7,939 nt of DNA from JBOGED01 sp050743625 (lineage in GTDB: Bacteria > Actinomycetota > Nitriliruptoria > Euzebyales > Egibacteraceae): the NCBI GenBank assembly GCA_050743625.1, contig JBOGED010000574.1:1-7939 (forward strand). Reading direction: 5' to 3'. The notes under the pieces were generated by a model. It did no database searches, was not told where the DNA came from, and saw only the letters and a list, made by a program, of their open reading frames with translations. Both the position numbers and the translations under genes were made by a program. Positions 1 to 6,421 of this stretch are shown piece by piece (position 1 is the first letter of the stretch; each line of letters begins with the position of its first letter).

Positions 1-1
1 C

Positions 2-1423
2 GTAGGAGAGGGGCGCCCACTGGGGGAGGAACAGGGCGCGGGCGCCGTGGATGCGCGCGAGGCCGATGCGGTAGTCGATCGGGACCGCGATGTCGAGCGC
101 GGCGGCCAGCTCGGCGCACGCCCGCTCCGGCTCACCGAGCTGCACCCACACCCGGCTCAGGTCCGCGTGCAACTGCATGGCTCCTCGCGGGCCCGTGGTG
201 GGGTCACGCAGCGCGACCTCGAGATCGGCCAACGCCTCGTCGTTACGCCCGGCAAGCATGTGACCCCGACCACCGGTCGCACGCAGCCACCGAGGCACGA
301 GGAACGCACCCGACCGCGCCGAGAACCCGGTCTCGGACCCGTCGATGCGCGCGAACTGCTCGTGCGCCTGCTCAAGGGCACGCTGGGAGCCGGGCTCGTC
401 CCCGTTCAGTGCGCGCTGCTCGGCCAGGCGCATGAAGGTCTCGGCGCGCGTGTGCGCGTCGGCGTGGACCGCGTGCACGGCGGCCTCCTCGAGCCGGGCC
501 AGCGCCAGGGGATCGTCCCCGCCCCGGCCCCCGAACCGCAACGAGGTCAGCATGTGGGTGGAGAACTGCAACGCCTGCGCCTGCAGCCGGTCCAGGCCCG
601 AGTCCGCCGCGGCGGCCCGGGCCAGTGAGAACAGCTCGTCGGCCGCCTCCAGGTCGTGCAGGTCCAACGCCAACAATCCCGCCTCGGTGTGCAGCCCGAC
701 CGACACCTCGAACAACCGTCCCCGCTGCGCACCGGTCATCGGGCGACGCAGGACCCTGCGCACCGCGGCGGCCTGAGGGCCCACCACGCTCAGCAGCTCC
801 CCCTGCCCGGACACAACGGATATATGGGCCTGCCACAACGCGCCCGCGACGTCCTCGAAGGCGGCGACCAGCGACTCCTCCACCCTCGGGCGGCCGAGGT
901 CAGCGAGCCGCTCGACCGCGGCCAGGGGGACCAACCCGGCGGCCAGCGCGGCCGGCACGACCTTGCGGACAAACGTCGAGCGCTGCGTGTCGTCCTCCTT
1001 TCCCGAGGCTGGCGCAAGGCTATCCGGATCGCCGGCCATAGCCTCCAGCCGGGCGATGGCCCCGTCCAGCTTGGCGAGGGTGGCGGCCACCGCCGCAGGG
1101 CCCGGCTGTGCCGCCTTCCGGCCGGGAGCGTCGCGGCACAACTCCACCAACACCCTCGGCGGCTTCGCGCCACACAACAGCAGGCGCAGCTCGTCCTGGG
1201 ACGGCTCCAACGCACCCACCAAAAACCGCAAGCTGTCCCGGGACAACGTCAGCGACTTCCCCGACTCGGCCCGGGACAGCGTGGCCTTGTCCAACGACGT
1301 GCGCTCACCCAGCCGCTTGGCGAACTCGCGCGCCCGCAACGCCAATTGCGCCATGGTCAACATCTTGTCGTCACGCAACGCCCGCAACACCGCCCCGTCG
1401 ATCACGATCCCGACGTTGCTCAT
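2..1423 (-). CDS. XRE-family regulator with TPR-like C-terminal region (partial, runs off left edge)
   Basis: This is an open frame of 474 codons with no stop before the window edge, so the C-terminus is missing. The ATG at 1423 is preceded by GGAGG (1430-1434) with a 6-nt spacer, which fixes the start. Residues about 10-80 look like a helix-turn-helix of the XRE type (LRALRDDKMLTMAQLALRAR, then LDKATLSRAESGKSLTL with the usual 'LSR-E-G' recognition-helix pattern). A short amphipathic stretch follows at about 110-130 (AATLAKLDGAIARLEAMA), then a hydrophobic Ala/Leu/Val segment at about 154-170. From about 185 onward it is an Ala-rich all-helical region with TPR-like periodicity (for example LARAAAADSGLDRLQAQALQ). 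Actinomycetes encode many such regulators; most are uncharacterised and are thought to bind DNA through the N-terminus and partners or ligands through the helical repeats. It is divergent from the WhiB-like gene, so it may regulate that gene or itself, but this is inference. Confidence 0.85.
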   Translation of the reverse strand, partial: MSNVGIVIDGAVLRALRDDKMLTMAQLALRAREFAKRLGERTSLDKATLSRAESGKSLTLSRDSLRFLVGALEPSQDELRLLLCGAKPPRVLVELCRDAPGRKAAQPGPAAVAATLAKLDGAIARLEAMAGDPDSLAPASGKEDDTQRSTFVRKVVPAALAAGLVPLAAVERLADLGRPRVEESLVAAFEDVAGALWQAHISVVSGQGELLSVVGPQAAAVRRVLRRPMTGAQRGRLFEVSVGLHTEAGLLALDLHDLEAADELFSLARAAAADSGLDRLQAQALQFSTHMLTSLRFGGRGGDDPLALARLEEAAVHAVHADAHTRAETFMRLAEQRALNGDEPGSQRALEQAHEQFARIDGSETGFSARSGAFLVPRWLRATGGRGHMLAGRNDEALADLEVALRDPTTGPRGAMQLHADLSRVWVQLGEPERACAELAAALDIAVPIDYRIGLARIHGARALFLPQWAPLSY

Positions 1424-1508
1424 TCCCGGCCTCCCCCGAACGCGCCATTGGAGGGGAGTGACGATACACCAACGTGCAACTCACTGGCATGAGACCGTGA
1501 CCGCCGAA

Positions 1509-1550
1509 GGCCCGCGGGGACGAGCGCCACCACAGCCGTGCCCGCGGGCC
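1509..1550. repeat. Perfect 10-bp inverted repeat with twin CCCGCGGG boxes upstream of the whiB-like gene
   Basis: GGCCCGCGGG (1509-1518) and CCCGCGGGCC (1541-1550) are perfect reverse complements separated by 22 nt. Each arm contains the self-palindrome CCCGCGGG (1511-1518 and 1541-1548), so the two boxes are also direct repeats exactly 30 bp apart, about three helical turns. The element lies in the divergent regulator/whiB intergenic region, ending 19 nt before the whiB-like Shine-Dalgarno sequence. It could be a double operator for a dimeric regulator or an RNA hairpin in the whiB 5' leader. There is no T-run after it, so it does not look like a simple intrinsic terminator. Confidence 0.6.
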
Positions 1551-1569
1551 GCCACCCTTCCCGAACGCC

Positions 1570-1575
1570 AGGAGG
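1570..1575 (+). promoter_or_regulatory. Strong Shine-Dalgarno sequence that sets a CTG start
   Basis: AGGAGG followed by T gives a seven-base match to the anti-Shine-Dalgarno sequence. No ATG, GTG or TTG in any frame follows within initiation distance. The only plausible initiation codon is CTG at 1584-1586, 8 nt downstream and in frame with the WhiB-like protein. Confidence 0.75.
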
Positions 1576-1583
1576 TCCGTCCC

Positions 1584-1847
1584 CTGAACCCCCCGCATCG
1601 CGATTGGCGCGAGCATGCCGCTTGCCTCGACCAGCCCACGGACACCTTCTTCCCGATCGGCACCACCGGCCCCGCGCTCGAGCAGATCGAGGCGGCCAAG
1701 GCCGTCTGCGGCTGCTGCGAGGTCACAGAGCACTGCCTCCGCTACGCCCTGGAGACCAACCAACCCACCGGCATCTGGGGCGGCCTCGACGAGGACGAGC
1801 GCCGCGCACTCCGCCGCCGAAGGCAACGCCGTGCCCACGGCGCCTGA
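1584..1847 (+). CDS. WhiB-like iron-sulfur transcriptional regulator
   Basis: The product is a predicted 87-residue cytoplasmic regulator of the Wbl family, which binds a redox- and NO-sensitive 4Fe-4S cluster and usually acts with the primary sigma factor. The four cluster cysteines are C14, C42, C45 and C51 (C-x27-C-x2-C-x5-C), with an extra C44. The family turn GIWGG is at 63-67, followed by the DEDERRAL segment and a very basic tail (RRRRQRR) that would bind DNA. The FFPIGTTGPALEQIEAAKAVC block resembles the WhiB and WhiB1/WblE subgroups rather than WhiB7, which carries a different tail. The start is unusual: CTG at 1584 is the only candidate placed correctly behind AGGAGG and puts the usual near-N-terminal DWR motif at residues 7-9. 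Upstream in-frame GTG codons (1458, 1497) lack properly spaced Shine-Dalgarno sequences. The gene is divergent from the XRE regulator and convergent with the ABC operon, 14 nt away. Confidence 0.9.
   Translation: MNPPHRDWREHAACLDQPTDTFFPIGTTGPALEQIEAAKAVCGCCEVTEHCLRYALETNQPTGIWGGLDEDERRALRRRRQRRAHGA
1827..1842. terminator. Possible bidirectional hairpin between convergent genes
   Basis: CGCCGT and ACGGCG form a perfect 6-bp stem around a GCCC tetraloop. It covers the last codons of the whiB-like gene and lies about 20 nt past the stop of the ABC operon on the other strand. It has no T-tract, which is common for actinomycete terminators, so termination is plausible but unproven. Confidence 0.35.
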
Positions 1848-1861
1848 CGAGAAGCCCGGCT

Positions 1862-3568
1862 CTACCTGCTGCTGACCGCGCGGATGCGGCCGTGCTCTAG
1901 GTCGATGAGCTGGTCGGCGCGGTCGAGGGCGGCGGCGCGGTGGGAGACGACGAGGCAGGTCGGGCGCCTGAGGGGATCGTCTCGCAGGCGTGCCCACAGC
2001 AGCCGCTCGGTCTCGGCGTCCAAGGCGCTGGACAGGTCGTCCAGGACGAGCAGCGCCGGGTCGGTGAGGAGGGCGCGGGCGGTCGCGGCGCGCTGTACCT
2101 GGCCACCGGACAGGCGGACCCCGCGCGGCCCGACAACCGTGCCCAGCCCCTCGCCCATCCGGGCGACGTCGCCGTCGAGCGCGGCGCGGCGGACCGCGGC
2201 GGCCAGAAGCTCCTCGCCGGTGTCGACCCCCAACGTGAGGTTGTCACGCAGCGAGGCGCTGAGCAGGCGCGGGACCTGCGCGAGGTACGCGCAGCGTGGG
2301 GGGATCATGTGAGCGGCGAGATCAGCGACCTCTTGCCCGTTCCACCTCACCGTGCCCTCGATCGGCGTGAGCAGGCCCACCAGCGCCCTCAACATGGTCG
2401 TCTTGCCGCTCCCGACCGGCCCGCGCACCACCGTGAACGAGCCGGCGGCCAAGTCGAGGTCGATGCCGCTCACGCCCTGGCTCCCGTCCGGGAACCGGTA
2501 GCGCAAGCCGCGGACCCGGACCTCGGCGGGAGGGAGCGGCCGGGGCCGCGCCCGCTCGCGCCCGGCCGCACCGCTGAAGTCCACTACGCGACGCGCGGCG
2601 ATCGTGCCGGCGTCTCGCCCGGGCATCAGCGCGGCCATACGGGTCACCGCCACCTGAGCTTGACGCTGTCGGATCATCAGCCGGCCAGCCCAGCGGGGGA
2701 AGGCGGACAACGTCTGGGCGTAGGTCGCGAACAGGACGAGGTCGCCGAGGCTGAAAGACCCTTGGCGCATCGCGGGCGCCGCGATCAGCAGGGCGAGGCC
2801 GATCGCGACATCGGTGAGCGAGCCGTTGAAGGCCTCCAACCCATCGGAGAGCACGTGGTCGCGCAGCGCCGTCCGCTGGCGCTCCGCGTTCAGCGCGCGC
2901 AAGCGCCGCACGACGGCCCGCTCGGCGCCGGCGACCTTGATCGCGAGCACCGAGGAGAAGACGCCGCCCAAGAAGCCGGTCAATCCCGCCGTCGCCTCCC
3001 GCTCGGCCCGGCGGTAGGCCCGCAAGCGCTCGGTGAGCACGCGGGTCATGATGGCGGCCAGCGCGAGCGGGACGGCGACGACGAGGGTGACGGCGACGTC
3101 GATGCGGAGCATGACCGGGATCGCCAGCGCGGCGAACAGCGCCGCCGCCGAGACGTCGACCCAGCTGTCCACGAGCTGGATGAGATCCTCGACGTCGTCG
3201 CGGAACACGGTGATCGCCGAGCCCGACCCGGCGACCGGCTCGCCGGCCTCCGGCCCTCCGCTGGCCAGCTGGGCTTGCAACAGGTTCGTCCGGAGCAGCG
3301 CCTGGGTTCGTATCCACCACCCCGTCCACGCCATCACGAAGATGTAGAAGAGCCCCAGGCGGGTGACCTCGACTGCCATGACCGCGGTGATGAGCGCGCC
3401 GAGACTCCAGCCAGCGGTCTGGAGGCCCGCGATCTCGTCGAAGATGGCTTGCAGCGCGAGGCCGAGGACGAGTGGGCTCGACCACCAGATCATCCACAGC
3501 GCGACGCCACCCGCGAAGCGCGCGGGTTGCCAGCGGGCGACCCGCCAGGCGAGGGCGGTCAGCCTCAT
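1862..3568 (-). CDS. ABC exporter half-transporter with degenerate Walker B (second subunit of a heterodimer)
   Basis: The product is a 568-residue type IV (ABCB/MsbA-like) half-transporter. Residues about 20-300 form the transmembrane domain, with hydrophobic stretches near 20-43, 54-82, 136-153, 157-175, 252-266 and 275-292. The nucleotide-binding domain spans about 348-568: Walker A GPVGSGKTT (383-391), Q-loop Q431, signature LSGGQ (486-490), Walker B LLVLDD (506-511), D-loop SALD and switch His543. The residue after the Walker B Asp is Asp511 instead of the catalytic Glu, the hallmark of the degenerate ATP site of heterodimeric exporters such as TM287/288, LmrCD and BmrCD. The start ATG overlaps the stop of the upstream ABC gene (ATGA) and is preceded by GGAGG (3576-3580, 7-nt spacer), so the two are translationally coupled. 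There is no peptidase C39 domain. The substrate cannot be read from sequence; multidrug or antibiotic export is the inference. Confidence 0.93.
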   Translation of the reverse strand: MRLTALAWRVARWQPARFAGGVALWMIWWSSPLVLGLALQAIFDEIAGLQTAGWSLGALITAVMAVEVTRLGLFYIFVMAWTGWWIRTQALLRTNLLQAQLASGGPEAGEPVAGSGSAITVFRDDVEDLIQLVDSWVDVSAAALFAALAIPVMLRIDVAVTLVVAVPLALAAIMTRVLTERLRAYRRAEREATAGLTGFLGGVFSSVLAIKVAGAERAVVRRLRALNAERQRTALRDHVLSDGLEAFNGSLTDVAIGLALLIAAPAMRQGSFSLGDLVLFATYAQTLSAFPRWAGRLMIRQRQAQVAVTRMAALMPGRDAGTIAARRVVDFSGAAGRERARPRPLPPAEVRVRGLRYRFPDGSQGVSGIDLDLAAGSFTVVRGPVGSGKTTMLRALVGLLTPIEGTVRWNGQEVADLAAHMIPPRCAYLAQVPRLLSASLRDNLTLGVDTGEELLAAAVRRAALDGDVARMGEGLGTVVGPRGVRLSGGQVQRAATARALLTDPALLVLDDLSSALDAETERLLWARLRDDPLRRPTCLVVSHRAAALDRADQLIDLEHGRIRAVSSR

Positions 3569-5340
3569 TGCGATACCTCCAGCGTGGATCTGTCGGCACG
3601 GAGCAACGCTGCGAACCGCGAGGTCTCGTCGGCGGCCAGCAGGTCGCGGGGACCGGCCTCGACGATCCGGCCCTGGTCGAGCACGACGACGGTGCCGGCC
3701 CGGGCGACCGACCTCAGCCGGTGCGCGATGACGATCGCGGTGCGGCCGTCGAGCAGGCGGTCGAGCGCTCGCTCGACAAGCTCGGCCGTGACCGGGTCGA
3801 TCCTGGACGAGGCCTCGTCCAGCACCAGGAGCCCAGGGTCCTGCAAGAAGGCGCGCCCCAGGCCGAGCAGCTGCGCCTGGCCGGCGGACAGGTCGGTGCC
3901 CTGGCCGATCACGGTGTCGAGCCCCGCCGGCAGTCCCCGAAGCCAGTCACGCAAGCCCAGGTCGTCGAGCAGCTCGACCAGCGTGCTGTCGGGCACACAG
4001 GGGTCCAGGGAGTCCCCGATGAGACAGGCGTCGAACAACGTGAGGTTGTCGCGGACGCTGACCGACAACAGCTGGACGTCCTGCGTGATGATCCCGACGC
4101 GCCGCCTCAGCTGGTGGGGATCGGCGTCGCGCAGGTCGACCCCGCCCACGCGGACCGCTCCGGTGGTTGGGTCGAGCAGCCGGAGCGCGAGGCGCGCGAG
4201 GGTCGTCTTGCCGCTCCCGCTATGGCCAACCAGGCCGACCACCTCGCCAGGCCGGATCGCGAGGCACACGTCGTGGAGGACGGGCCTACCCTCGGCGTAG
4301 CAGAAGCTGACGCCGTCGAACGAGACGGCGAGCGCGCCGCCCGGCACCGCCGCCCGCCCACCGGCGGGCAGCGCGGAGCCGGTGGCGAGCAGCTCCTGCA
4401 TCCGTCCCGCGCCGGCGGCGGCGCGCTGGACCTCCTGAAGCTGGTCGGCGATCAGCTCGACCGGGCGGCGCAGCACCTGCGTGTACTGGAACAGCAAGAA
4501 CACGGTGCCGACCGTGATCAGGCCACGCCGCTCGAGCATCCCCGCGCCTGCCAGCATCAACAGGCCGCCGGCCGCGAAGAAGCCCATCGCCCACATCTCG
4601 ATCACCGCCTGCGCCCGCCCCCTACCCAGCGCGGCGCGCAGGGCCTTGCCGCTGGAGCGCTCGTGGTGGCCCAGCGCGTGCGGCCCCGCGCCGAGCGCGC
4701 GCAGGTCCTCAGCTCCGTCCAGCTGCTCCTCGACCACACCCATGACGGACGCGAACGCGGCCCGCTCGGCGGCGGAGTGCGCCACCGCGCGGTCGCGGAG
4801 CCGCGCCATGACGGCCAACCCGGCGGCGACGAAGGCGGTCATCGCCAGGCAGGCCCGCCAGTCCTCACGCGCGACCAGCAGCAGCGCGCCAATCATGGTG
4901 ACCGCCGCGGCGGCGACCTGTACCACGAAGGTCGTGAAGAACGTCGAGATGGCCGTGGCGTCGCCGTCGATCCGCTCGATGAGCGTCCCGGGCCGGCTCC
5001 GCGCGTGGTATCCCAGGTCCAAGCCGAGCACGTGCGCGCAGGCGCGCTCACGCAGCTCGTTCGTGGCCTTCCACGCCACCCTCGTCGCGGCGTACGTCGT
5101 GACGACCGCCGCGGCTTGCGTGAGCAGGCCGATCCCGGCATAGGCACCAGCGATCACGAGCAGGCCGGCGATCCTGCCACCGGCTACCGCCCGGTCGACG
5201 AACGCCCTCAGCAGCTGCGGCCCCGCCAGCGGCAACGCGCCACTGGCCGCGACCGCGACGGCGAGCAGCCCGACCACCCGGCGGTGCGGTCGCAGCATGT
5301 CGGTAAGCAGGCGCCAATGAGTGGCGCGAGATGAACGCAT
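3565..5340 (-). CDS. ABC exporter half-transporter with catalytic Glu and LSAGQ signature (first subunit of a heterodimer)
   Basis: The product is a 591-residue half-transporter with six probable membrane segments in residues about 20-295 (near 22-46, 58-82, 132-156, 163-182, 248-268, 273-290). The nucleotide-binding domain spans about 337-591: A-loop Tyr348, Walker A GHSGSGKTT (372-380), Q420, signature LSAGQ (484-488), Walker B LLVLDE with catalytic Glu509, D-loop SSRID and switch His540. The motifs complement the downstream subunit: pairing this Walker A/B with the partner's LSGGQ gives one consensus ATP site, and the other site is doubly degenerate. The ATG at 5340 has only a weak GGG 7 nt upstream and no real Shine-Dalgarno sequence, unlike the second gene, which suggests its translation depends on the leader. 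It is first in the operon after the leader ORF and its promoter. Export of a drug or a small metabolite is the likely role. Confidence 0.93.
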   Translation of the reverse strand: MRSSRATHWRLLTDMLRPHRRVVGLLAVAVAASGALPLAGPQLLRAFVDRAVAGGRIAGLLVIAGAYAGIGLLTQAAAVVTTYAATRVAWKATNELRERACAHVLGLDLGYHARSRPGTLIERIDGDATAISTFFTTFVVQVAAAAVTMIGALLLVAREDWRACLAMTAFVAAGLAVMARLRDRAVAHSAAERAAFASVMGVVEEQLDGAEDLRALGAGPHALGHHERSSGKALRAALGRGRAQAVIEMWAMGFFAAGGLLMLAGAGMLERRGLITVGTVFLLFQYTQVLRRPVELIADQLQEVQRAAAGAGRMQELLATGSALPAGGRAAVPGGALAVSFDGVSFCYAEGRPVLHDVCLAIRPGEVVGLVGHSGSGKTTLARLALRLLDPTTGAVRVGGVDLRDADPHQLRRRVGIITQDVQLLSVSVRDNLTLFDACLIGDSLDPCVPDSTLVELLDDLGLRDWLRGLPAGLDTVIGQGTDLSAGQAQLLGLGRAFLQDPGLLVLDEASSRIDPVTAELVERALDRLLDGRTAIVIAHRLRSVARAGTVVVLDQGRIVEAGPRDLLAADETSRFAALLRADRSTLEVSQ

Positions 5341-5394
5341 GGGTCAACCCGTTTTTCGGCGCGCGAAGAGGCGCGTGAGGAAAAGGACGAGAGG

Positions 5395-5481
5395 TTACGA
5401 GGTGATGAGGTCGCCGCTCGGTGGCGCGCTAACCGACCGACCGAGCAGGTAAGGGGTAACCGTGAGAACCAAGAGATCCAT
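5395..5481 (-). CDS. Candidate 28-residue leader peptide ORF upstream of the ABC exporter operon
   Basis: This small ORF starts with ATG at 5481, 6 nt after a full AGGAGG (5488-5493), the best ribosome-binding site on this strand in the window, and stops at TAA (5397-5395). The peptide begins MDLLVLTVTPYLLG and ends GDLITS. It sits about 40 nt below a sigma70-like promoter and 54 nt before the first ABC gene, which itself lacks a good ribosome-binding site. A hairpin covers its start codon and the 3' end of its Shine-Dalgarno sequence. I recognise no family. The position, strong initiation signal and exporter context fit a regulatory leader peptide like BmrB of the Bacillus subtilis bmrCD operon. 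A secreted peptide or RiPP precursor is less likely, because no leader peptidase or modifying enzyme is encoded nearby. Confidence 0.6.
   Translation of the reverse strand: MDLLVLTVTPYLLGRSVSAPPSGDLITS
5417..5445 (-). repeat. Inverted repeat inside the leader ORF
   Basis: CTCGGT (5417-5422) and ACCGAG (5440-5445) are perfect 6-bp complements spaced by 17 nt. The element overlaps the second half of the leader ORF, next to a CGGT-rich stretch (three tandem CGGT units on the minus strand) that allows alternative pairings. It could be part of the leader's alternative RNA folds. It is modest evidence alone, because the DNA is GC-rich. Confidence 0.35.
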
Positions 5482-5489
5482 GGTTACCC
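5454..5489 (-). promoter_or_regulatory. Leader hairpin over the start codon of the leader ORF
   Basis: Read on the minus strand, GGGTAACCATG (5489-5479) pairs with CACGGTTACCC (5464-5454) through 11 base pairs including one G-U, closing a 14-nt loop. The core GGGTAACC/GGTTACCC is perfect. The 5' arm contains the leader ORF ATG and the last two G of its Shine-Dalgarno sequence, and the 3' arm covers codons 6-10. Ribosome entry on the leader must therefore open this hairpin, which links leader translation to RNA fold. Confidence 0.6.
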
Positions 5490-5528
5490 TCCTCGCGCAT
5501 TCCTCGTGCATGCGTTCAAAGCCATTCC

Positions 5529-5558
5529 ACGGTACGGCAGATGGACCGCCGAGGTCAA
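5529..5558 (-). promoter_or_regulatory. Sigma70-like promoter of the ABC exporter operon
   Basis: On the minus strand, TTGACC (5558-5553) is separated by 18 nt from TACCGT (5534-5529), matching the actinomycete housekeeping pattern TTGAC-N18-TAnnnT. Transcription would start near 5522, leaving about 40 nt before the leader ORF. The -35 box overlaps the stop codon of the PhzF-like gene, so the ABC operon has its own promoter although it lies downstream of that gene on the same strand. Confidence 0.55.
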
Positions 5559-6421
5559 TGGCGTTCCAGCTGGTACTCGCCGCGCGCGACGATCACGGCC
5601 GAGCCGCCGACCGTCACGCGCTCGATCTTCTCGGCCGAGCCGTCGGCACGCGCGTAAAGGGTGGATGGCCGGCCGATCTCGGCGCCTTGCGAGATCTCGA
5701 TCTGCTCGCCGAAGCCGATCCGGCCGTGGCGCGCGAGGTGCACCGCGAGTGGGCCGGCAGCCGAGCCGGTGGCCGGGTCCTCGGCGACTCCCAGAGCGGG
5801 CCCGAACATCCGCGTCTTCCAGCGCCGCCCCGCGCCCGCGAAGCAGTTAGCGCCAACGCCGGCCAGCTCGGCGAGCGCGCCGATGTCCGGCCGCAGCGCC
5901 GCGACCGCCGCTTCGCTCTCCAGCTCGACGTAGACGTGCAGCGGCCCATTCCGGTAGGCCTCGACGGGAAGGCCGGAGCGCTCGACGCCGAGCGCCTCGA
6001 GCAGCCCGGCCTCGCGCTCGTAGGGCTCCCATTGGGGGATCGGCTGCTCCATCCGGCCGAAGACGATCCGAGAGGCCTCACGCTCCAGCTCGACCGGCAC
6101 GACCCCGGCGCCGGTCTCTAATCTCACAAACCTCACGGCCGCCGACCCCAGTTGCTCGCCCAACACGAACGCCGAGCCGAGCACCGGATGGCCAGCGAAC
6201 GGCAGCTCATTGGTCGGGGTGAAGATCCGGATACGGACGTCGCCACCCTGCTCGGCGGGCAGGAAGAACACGGTCTCGGACAGGTTCAGCTCGCGGGCAG
6301 CTTGCTGCATCCGCTCGCCCGATAGGCCCCGGCCGTCCGTGAACACCGCGAGCGGGTTCCCCTCCAGCGGCGTATCGGTAAAGACATCAACGACGACGTA
6401 GCGGTACATCAGGGCGCTCAT
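5555..6421 (-). CDS. PhzF-family phenazine-biosynthesis-like isomerase/epimerase
   Basis: The product is a 288-residue protein of the PhzF/DapF-like two-lobed fold, within the usual 260-300 residues. It opens with YRYVVVDVFTDTPLEGNPLAVF, a classic family start, and carries SETVFF with the catalytic Glu49, NELPFAGHP (71-79) and EDPATGSAAGPL (214-225, containing Asp215). The founding member isomerises trans-2,3-dihydro-3-hydroxyanthranilate in phenazine synthesis; most relatives have unknown substrates, and no other phenazine genes are present here. I chose ATG at 6421 because AGGGAG lies 4 nt upstream and the family N-terminus follows; ATG at 6409 is the alternative. A longer reading starting at 6544 would run antisense through the vapB-like gene and is unlikely. 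Divergent from vapB with 22 nt between starts; upstream of the ABC operon on the same strand. Confidence 0.9.
   Translation of the reverse strand: MSALMYRYVVVDVFTDTPLEGNPLAVFTDGRGLSGERMQQAARELNLSETVFFLPAEQGGDVRIRIFTPTNELPFAGHPVLGSAFVLGEQLGSAAVRFVRLETGAGVVPVELEREASRIVFGRMEQPIPQWEPYEREAGLLEALGVERSGLPVEAYRNGPLHVYVELESEAAVAALRPDIGALAELAGVGANCFAGAGRRWKTRMFGPALGVAEDPATGSAAGPLAVHLARHGRIGFGEQIEISQGAEIGRPSTLYARADGSAEKIERVTVGGSAVIVARGEYQLERH

Noticed and set aside
47..628. Plus-strand open frames over the left 1.4 kb
   Set aside because: They are shadows of the minus-strand XRE regulator, which has a good ribosome-binding site, a helix-turn-helix and a consistent helical C-terminal region.
963..1583. 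Upstream extension of the WhiB-like frame
   Set aside because: The upstream part lies antisense to the XRE regulator and in the intergenic region; no WhiB protein has such an N-terminus and the upstream starts lack suitably spaced ribosome-binding sites.
1940..4300. A 786-codon plus-strand open frame opposite the ABC genes
   Set aside because: It is antisense to two clear ABC half-transporters, and its Arg/Gln/His-rich product shows no recognisable domain. Long antisense frames are expected where GC is high at third codon positions.
3472..5334. A 620-codon plus-strand open frame
   Set aside because: It is also a shadow of the ABC coding sequence; the composition is low-complexity and it has no domain motifs.
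5395..5481. Leader ORF as a RiPP or pheromone precursor exported by the ABC pair
   Set aside because: There is no C39 peptidase domain on either ABC subunit, no modifying enzyme, no double-Gly leader and no Cys- or Ser/Thr-rich core. I keep it only as a fallback to the leader-peptide reading.
5529..5580. WhiB7-type promoter for the ABC operon
   Set aside because: WhiB7-controlled promoters carry an AT-rich block just upstream of the -35 box. The sequence above TTGACC here is not AT-rich, and the WhiB-like protein in the window does not look like WhiB7.
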